A stretch of 64,000 nt of DNA from NCBI GenBank assembly GCA_037179515.1, contig JAXCGZ010005684.1, positions 165,001 to 229,000 of the forward strand, read 5' to 3'. Below, piece by piece: positions 56,401 to 64,000 of this stretch. Each line of letters starts with the position of its first letter. The stretch's first letter is position 1. A program made the translations under genes and the position numbers. The notes under the pieces were generated by a model. It was not told the DNA's origin and made no database searches. It was given only the letters and a program-made list of their open reading frames with translations. Origin of the DNA: Halocaridina rubra (taxonomy: Eukaryota; Arthropoda; Malacostraca; Decapoda; Atyidae).

Positions 56401-57487
56401 TCCCATCCTTGCCAAATTAAAAATCCACTTTAACAGTGCCATTTACAACAGCATATTGGCCATTGCCCTGTGAACATCACCAGAAATTAACATCTTTGGT
56501 GGACTCAACAGTGAGATTCTCTACTAGCAGACATTGCCAGATACTGAAGTAACCCTCTTCCAGGCATCCACTAGTCTTTGAGGATTTCCTCTCTGATAAA
56601 GGAACCTTCAGCACAACAAACTATTTACTTGCAACCTCTACAACAAAGATATTCTATTCCTAAGAGATCCTCTTCAACGATTTTGCCTATGTTCAAAGAA
56701 CGGTAGATAGGGGCCAAAAAATCTGACATAGTCAGCGTTTTTATTTATTTCTTAATTAAATATTAAAATGAATATTAAACCCTCTAAATACATTAGACAA
56801 GGATGATGATACGGCAGGTGGGCTATGTATTGTACTTTGCAAAAAGTGTGATGCAAGTTATGTATGAGAGAGAGGTGGGGGTCTAAATATTAGAATCAAT
56901 TGAATTAAATATATATATTAATTAAAAAATAATTTCAAAAATTGCGCTATAGCAAACAGTGCTTGGTGTAGTAACCATGAGAATAATTATAGTAATAGCC
57001 ACATTATGTATAAACGTCATTCATTTAAATAAATAACAGTTGTAGAAGGGACATTAAGTAACGACTATATCATATTTTGCTGATAACAAGGATATTACAT
57101 CTGCAAACCATTTAACCCTAAAATAATTTTGAATGAAGCTAATATAAAAGAGATAAGGTAGAGATTACTGCACTCCTGTCTGTTGTGAAAGGAGATGGAT
57201 AGAGTGTTAAACTCACTTCAATCACACCAGACTCAAAGTAACCAAAGGAGTACTGCATTGTATATCTTGGAAAGAGATTTAAGAACATCAAAACATCTCA
57301 GAGGATAGGAACTAACTTACTGTCATTAGTTATCATTTACATTTTTCACTTCATTGTGCTTCTTCTTTGAAGCTGCTTCCTAGTATGAACCACAAGCTAA
57401 GAATATATATATTCTAGTATGAATAAGATACAGTACACAGGTGTGAAAGCTTTTTTCTTCATTCAGATTACAGCTAGTTGCCCTGTC

Positions 57488-57488
<1 letters not shown>
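56401..57488. other. Intron 9, unassigned
   Basis: No recognisable gene; 56401-56740 may still belong to the DIRS-like repeat. Confidence 0.4.
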
Positions 57489-57566
<78 letters not shown>

Positions 57567-57588
57567 TTTATAATAATAATAATAATAA

Positions 57589-57672
<84 letters not shown>
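57489..57672. repeat. (AAT)n microsatellite
   Basis: About 60 units with a TTTAT interruption near 57566 and an AAG near 57590. Confidence 0.97.
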
Positions 57673-57673
<1 letters not shown>

Positions 57674-57870
57674 TATAATAAATAGATCAATAAAAAATTT
57701 TAATACATGATAATGCAACACCTCTTGACTTCACAATCAGAGGTAAAATAAAATTCAAATTATTTATGATATAATAATGCACTCTTCTACTTCTTAATTC
57801 ATATTTCATTGAATGCATTCCGATGTCATAAATAATGATCATGACAAAGTCCAGCCTCTGCAGAATTTAA

Positions 57871-58083
57871 GACTTAGTCTCAGATGATGTTTTCATAACC
57901 CTGGCCCATGCATTCAGACCTATTGCACTGCCAGTCTCATTGTTGGAAACTGTCAAGGAACTTGATCATTACGAAATTGAGAAGGATGCACAGAAATTTT
58001 TCAAATCACAAAAAACAGAAAGCATTCCGTATTGGCCAAATAAGAGAACCTATCAAATTAATATAGTATATGGATGTAAATAA
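57871..58083 (+). other. Orphan open segment, 70 codons, no start codon
   Basis: Reads DLVSDDVFITLAHAFRPIAL, then SLLETVKELDHYEIEKDAQK and SIPYWPNKRTYQ, ending TAA at 58081-58083. TAA also lies just upstream. The composition is protein-like (amphipathic, charged) but there is no Met, and the flanking exon phases (0 to 0) leave no simple place for it in the host gene. Could be a transposon or retrocopy fragment. Confidence 0.3.
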
Positions 58084-58589
58084 TATTTTAATGGAGGATT
58101 TGTAACTTTGTCAGTTCAGTCAGTATAATAATTCTCTTCACTTGATATTTATGTATTTCCCGGACGTGTATAGCGTAATATAGTATTAAGTTAAACCTGA
58201 GGCCTGCCTATTTATATAAGCATTATTTTCGTCTTTAGTCATCCTTAGCTGGTGAGTGTCTGATGAGCACTGACCAAATGTAGAGCCAGATGAGTACTCA
58301 ACATATGTAGAGCCATTGGTGTAGCCAGTGTGTATGTGGTCACAGATCAGGGTGGGTTTCAACATAAATATTCAGTAGCTCTGTACAAAAAAATAAAATA
58401 AAAAATTGTCACAAGCTGTTAGGGCATTACTTGAAATCTATGAGTGAGTATTCAACTCTTGATTGCATTGAACATTGAAGTTTGCTGTACAAATATTTTG
58501 AAGTCAATTCTCTGTGATTTGATGGAATTTTATTATTCTTACATTATCAATTATATTTTAAAAATGTTAATCTCATTTGCAATCTACAG
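58084..58589. other. Intron 9, end
   Basis: Nothing recognisable. Confidence 0.5.
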
Positions 58590-58733
58590 TTACTGCGGTT
58601 AGTTCAAGAAGTTATTCACACTAGTGCTAGTTGTCTTTATGAACTCTTTGCATCAATATATGAGATGGGTTGGATGGCAAATCCTCACAATCAAAGTCAA
58701 GAAGCTGGACCTAACCTTACAGTTCTATTACAG
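58590..58733 (+). CDS. C12orf56: Exon 10 in window of the C12orf56-like gene
   Basis: Acceptor AATCTACAG, donor GTGAGA; 48 codons, phase 0 to 0. It reads LLRLVQEVIHTSASCLYELF, then SIYEMGWMANPHNQ and ends LTVLLQ. A helical block typical of the family's C-terminal half. Confidence 0.82.
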
Positions 58734-59042
58734 GTGAGAAAAATGACCAGATACAGTTCATGCTGTGGTTTGTAGATAACTGAAAATGCATACAGTAATC
58801 TGAAACCTTGAACATTTGTTAACCTTCCACTTTTATGGGTCCTGAATGATTGTGGAGGTATTGAACTCATTTTCTAGGCAATATTTTAAAATTTTAATAA
58901 GGGATTTGTCCATGTTTTAGTGTACATACTATTTATTTAGACACAACTGAAGTGTACAGATATTGCTGAATTGGCGCTTTGAAATTTTATGTTTATTGGA
59001 TATCGATGCATTTTAATAATATTAAAATTTTGTTTATTTTAG

Positions 59043-59233
59043 CATGCACCTGTTGAGGGATGGCTATCTTATAGCGTTCCACAGTTACTTGTGTTATGTC
59101 AACCAGAAAGAGGTGAAAGCAGTGGTTCAGAAGCATGCCTAACACATCAGTACTGTAGTGTTATAAGTACTCTGTTGCAACATAGTCCAAGAGCACTCCA
59201 TTATTGTACCACTCATTTTGCAGAGGAACTAAG
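59043..59233 (+). CDS. C12orf56: Exon 11 in window of the C12orf56-like gene
   Basis: Acceptor TTATTTTAG, donor GTGAGC; phase 0 in, 2 out. It starts HAPVEGWLSYSVPQLLVLC, then ACLTHQYCSVISTLLQHSPRAL and ends HFAEEL plus AG. The intron before it is the shortest in the gene, about 0.3 kb. Confidence 0.83.
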
Positions 59234-60054
59234 GTGAGCACACTCCAAGTGTTTCAAGGTATTTGATTCCATTGTAGTGAAGCTGATACTTTATATTGGA
59301 TTAATCTGAATGCATGTATATAGAATCACGAGTGTGTATGCTTTATAATAATATAGGAAGAACCTTGAAACATGTGGGTAATAATAGTGTGATGAAATCC
59401 TCTTATTAAAGTACATGTTGTCTTGATTATGAAATCTTAGCCATTCCTAATGAGTGGCATCTCATTCAAAAAAGCATTACTTAAGAATCAAATTACCTTT
59501 CTTTTCTATAGGAAAAAATTATGCATTTCCATCAATTTAGAGATCTTAAGACTGCTAAAATCGCCAAAAATAGTAGCAAATTGGATTTAGCTTGTACATA
59601 TTTATTATACATTTAAACACAGGCTGTTAGGGTTGTTTCTCTATGGTCAAAAAGAAATTTATGCAGAATAATTGGCACAGGGCTATACAGATAGGTACAG
59701 CATAGGAATGCACAGAGAGAGAGAGAGAGAGAGTCAATACTCCATTAAAGTTGTTTACAGTTCTGATGTGTTTCATGTCATCAAAGCAATCAAAATCATG
59801 AACTGAAAGGAAAAACACAATATAGTACAGTAATAAGAATAAACGCATTTTATTTTAAAAGGTAGTGCAATATTCTATGGCTCTTCTATTTTACTTCGAC
59901 ATTGTAAGCCTTTAGCCTGTCATCCATGTCTTTATTTTTTCGTTGAAGTTTAGAAACAAACTTGGAGTAACAAATAGGAAAGAGAGGAAGGTTCCAAAGT
60001 GAACAATGTTTAATATGCCAATTAATTATAGTTTGGTAGTAATAATTTTGGAAC
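59234..60054. other. Intron 11, first part
   Basis: Short GA run at 59709-59733; otherwise nothing recognised. Confidence 0.5.
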
Positions 60055-60462
60055 ACTAATGTCTGCTGGGCGAGATTGGGTATTATTTTAAAAGAGGGGA
60101 TTAATTTCTTACAATAATAAAACCGAATATTTCTGATAGTTTTTCTTGTGAAAATAAATCTGAACTCCATTTTTGATGCAAAAAACCTTGATTATGCTCC
60201 TTTCAAAGGGGTTCGGGGGGCATAGCCCCCTTTTAAGGAAAATATAACCCTAAGAGGGTCCGGGAGCAAAGCCCCGGTCAGGCCAGATGCGCTCCCCTAG
60301 GACAGGTTAGGTTAGGGCGCACCAAATATGTTTTTTGCGCCAGAAATGGAGTTCAGATTCGTTTATTTTACAACGCAAACTATCAGAAAAATGCAGTTTT
60401 ATTATTGTAAGAGAATAATCCCCTCTAAAAATTTACCTGGGAATGGGCACTAATATCTCATA
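60055..60462. repeat. Foldback element in intron 11
   Basis: Arms about 90-130 bp: TTCTTACAATAATAAAAC and CTGAACTCCATTT (left) against GTTTTATTATTGTAAGAGAA and AAATGGAGTTCAG (right), with GCAAAAAA next to the core. The core (60187-60332) holds GGGGGGCATAGCCCCC and CCGGGAGCAAAGCCCCGG hairpins and GGTTAGGTTAGG. It lies 130 bp before the last exon. Confidence 0.85.
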
Positions 60463-60591
60463 CATTTATTTTCTTGAAGTTGCTTTTAAAGGACAGTGTT
60501 AACCAAGGCTTACTTGACTTAGATCTAAGTTTTGCTGAAAGAATCTTAAATATCATAGAATATTACCTTACATAATATAATTTGTTTGTAG

Positions 60592-60721
60592 GTATTATGT
60601 GCAAGAATCTGTAGTAAGCTGTCGACTACCAGCATCGTCACCCATTAGGCCACACACAATGAAAGTAATAAGAACGTTGGCAGAAATAGTTATGCCAAAA
60701 ACTTCAGCAAGACAGAGATGA
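60592..60721 (+). CDS. C12orf56: Last exon (12 in window) of the C12orf56-like gene, with stop
   Basis: Acceptor TTTGTTTGTAG. AG from exon 11 plus G gives Arg, then YYVQESVVSCRLP, SPIRPHTMKVIRTLAEIV and a basic tail ending SARQR before TGA at 60719-60721. AATAAA motifs occur only 30 nt after the stop (60751-60756), so a very short 3' UTR is possible; a more distal poly(A) site cannot be excluded. Confidence 0.83.
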
Positions 60722-62588
<1,867 letters not shown>

Positions 62589-62685
<97 letters not shown>

Positions 62686-62708
62686 TATATATATATATAT
62701 ATATATAT
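62589..62708. repeat. (TA)n microsatellite
   Basis: About 58 units with one slip near 62686, right of the SINE. Confidence 0.98.
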
Positions 62709-62844
62709 ACACGCCTTGTTAACTTTTTCTGCGGTTCTTTAAATGCGAAATTGCAATAATGCCCCTAAAAAATAATAGTAAAAAAATACGAAATTCGTGA
62801 ATAACACCCATGCAAAAAAATTTGATGAAATTTTTTTCATTTTA

Positions 62845-63900
62845 GTAAAACATCGACCGCATCAGAGGCACTTTTCCGACCTCCTCCTCTTCTTCTAACG
62901 CTTAATGCGATCGGCTATTATGAAGATAATGGAAAAAAAGCATTAAGAACAAACAGCATACATATTTTCAATATAATATTGTCATGGAAATAGCGTGCAA
63001 GGGTGCATCAGCTGAAATGAAAGTGGCAAAACCTCTGCCGATAGAGATTCGTTCTCCCGCATCCTCCTCCTCTTCTACCACTTAATGCAATCGAATATTA
63101 TGAAGAACAATGTAAAAATCCATCAAGAACAAGCAGCACACAATTTTTTTTATATAATATCGTCAGGGAAATAGCCTGTGAGGGTGCATCAGCTGATACG
63201 GAAGTGGCAAAATGTTTGCCAATAGAGGTTCATTCTCCCGCATCCTTCTCCTCTTTTACCACTTAATGTGATCGAATATTATGAAGAAAATTGAAAGAAA
63301 GCATTAAGAACAAACAGCAAACAAATTTTCGATATAATATCATCAGGGAAATAGGGTGCGAGGGTGCATCAGCTGATATGGAAGTGTGGCAAAACATGTG
63401 CTGATAGAGGTTCGTTCTCCCGCATCCTTCTCCTCTTCTACCGCTTAATGCGTTGAATATTATGAAGAAAGTTAAAAGAAAGCATTAAGAACAAACAGCA
63501 AACAAATTTTCGATATAATATCATCAGGGAATTAGCGTGTGAGGGTGCATCAGCTGATATGGAAGTGTGACAAAACGTGTGCCGATAGAGGTTCGTTCTC
63601 CTGCATCCTCCTCCTCTTCTACCGCTTAATGCGATCGAATTTTATAAAGAAAATTGAAAAAGCATTAAGAGCAAACAGCAAACAAATTTTCGATATAATA
63701 TCATCAGGGAAATTGCGTGTGAGGGTGCATCAGCTGATATGGAAGTGGGACAAAACATTTGCCGATAGAGGTTCGTTCTCCCGCATCCTCCTCCTCTTCT
63801 ACCGGTTAATGCGTTCGAATATTATGAAGAAAATTGAAAAAAGCATTAAGAACAAACAGCAAACAAACCTTGATATAATATCGTCAGGGAAATAGCGTGT
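62845..63900. repeat. Satellite-like tandem repeat, 180-bp monomer, about 5.8 copies
   Basis: GGGTGCATCAGCTG recurs at 63001, 63182, 63362, 63543 and 63723 (spacing 180-181). Each monomer also has TTCGTTCTCCCGCATCCT, TACCGCTTAATGCG and AAGAACAAACAGCAAAC-type blocks. The first monomer is the most divergent; the array stops at about 63900. An open frame at 63539-63895 is a by-product of the period being divisible by three. Confidence 0.92.
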
Positions 63901-64000
63901 AGAGAATATATATATTTCATTTAAGTTTCCCCAATATACGTTTTCTTTGTTACGAATTGTATAGTTTTCTTTTTCTCTCAGCCAACTTTGTTTATGTTTA

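Noticed and set aside
60300..60320. Telomere-like GGTTAGGTTAGG
   Set aside because: Only two units within a foldback core; not a telomeric or interstitial array.
63539..63895. 118-codon open frame with internal repeat
   Set aside because: Product of the 180-bp satellite, whose period is divisible by three.

Overview
The window is eukaryotic, most likely from a decapod crustacean. Introns are long, intergenic-type sequence is packed with dinucleotide and AAT microsatellites ((TA)n, (GA)n/(CT)n, (AAT)n, (AC)n), and there are many non-LTR retrotransposon copies of Jockey-, RTE- and CR1-like types plus BEL/Pao and DIRS-like fragments. The species is an inference from this repeat profile.

One host gene spans almost the whole window on the + strand. 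Twelve exons (3280-60721) with canonical AG/GT borders and perfectly matching phases join into about 710 codons ending in TGA at 60719-60721. The encoded protein resembles vertebrate C12orf56 (DUF4551 family, function unknown): an N-terminal segment with LYLTDTPP and DLPEFL motifs, a Ser/Pro-rich linker over exons 3-5, then helical C-terminal blocks. The first coding exon should lie upstream of the window. The first visible exon has an oddity: its last 73 bp plus the splice donor occur four times in tandem (3355-3695).

Layout: 1-1558, 3' end of an I-like LINE with an intact RNase H tetrad, set between (CT)n tracts. 1935-2428, a large foldback. 3280-3695, exon 1 and its tandem copies. 3900-5880, a decayed RTE-like LINE (- strand). 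5880-7300, (TA)n inside an inverted repeat. 7780-9515, RTE-like copy. 9640-10715, Jockey-like fragment. 10735-11270, a 0.5 kb (TA)n. 11460-14952, exons 2 and 3 around a BEL/Pao gag-protease remnant and two foldbacks. 15415-18983, an RTE-like element with target-site duplication and its own nested poly(A) insertion. 19325-19554, exon 4. 20504-23590, near-intact Jockey-like ORF. 25247-26875, exons 5 and 6. 27424-46319, the 22 kb intron 6 containing eight CR1-like copies (one almost intact, 29458-33461), a nested antisense LINE (38364-41094) and a 1.8 kb palindromic array of 271-bp tRNA-related repeats. 46520-47872, a non-autonomous PIF/Harbinger-like DNA element. 48852-51888, exons 7-9. 53500-56400, a DIRS-like retrotransposon remnant. 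58590-60721, exons 10-12. 62290-63900, a tRNA-derived SINE between (TA)n tracts and a 180-bp satellite.

The host gene and the elements show no functional cooperation; the gene acts as a sink for insertions in its introns. The observations most worth a second look are the repeated exon end with four splice donors, a possible -1 frameshift signal between ORF1 and ORF2 of the CR1-like element, the repeated joining of CR1-like copies to the (AC)n tails of earlier copies, the inverted tRNA-like array, and the Harbinger-like insertion whose empty target motif is also present in the window.
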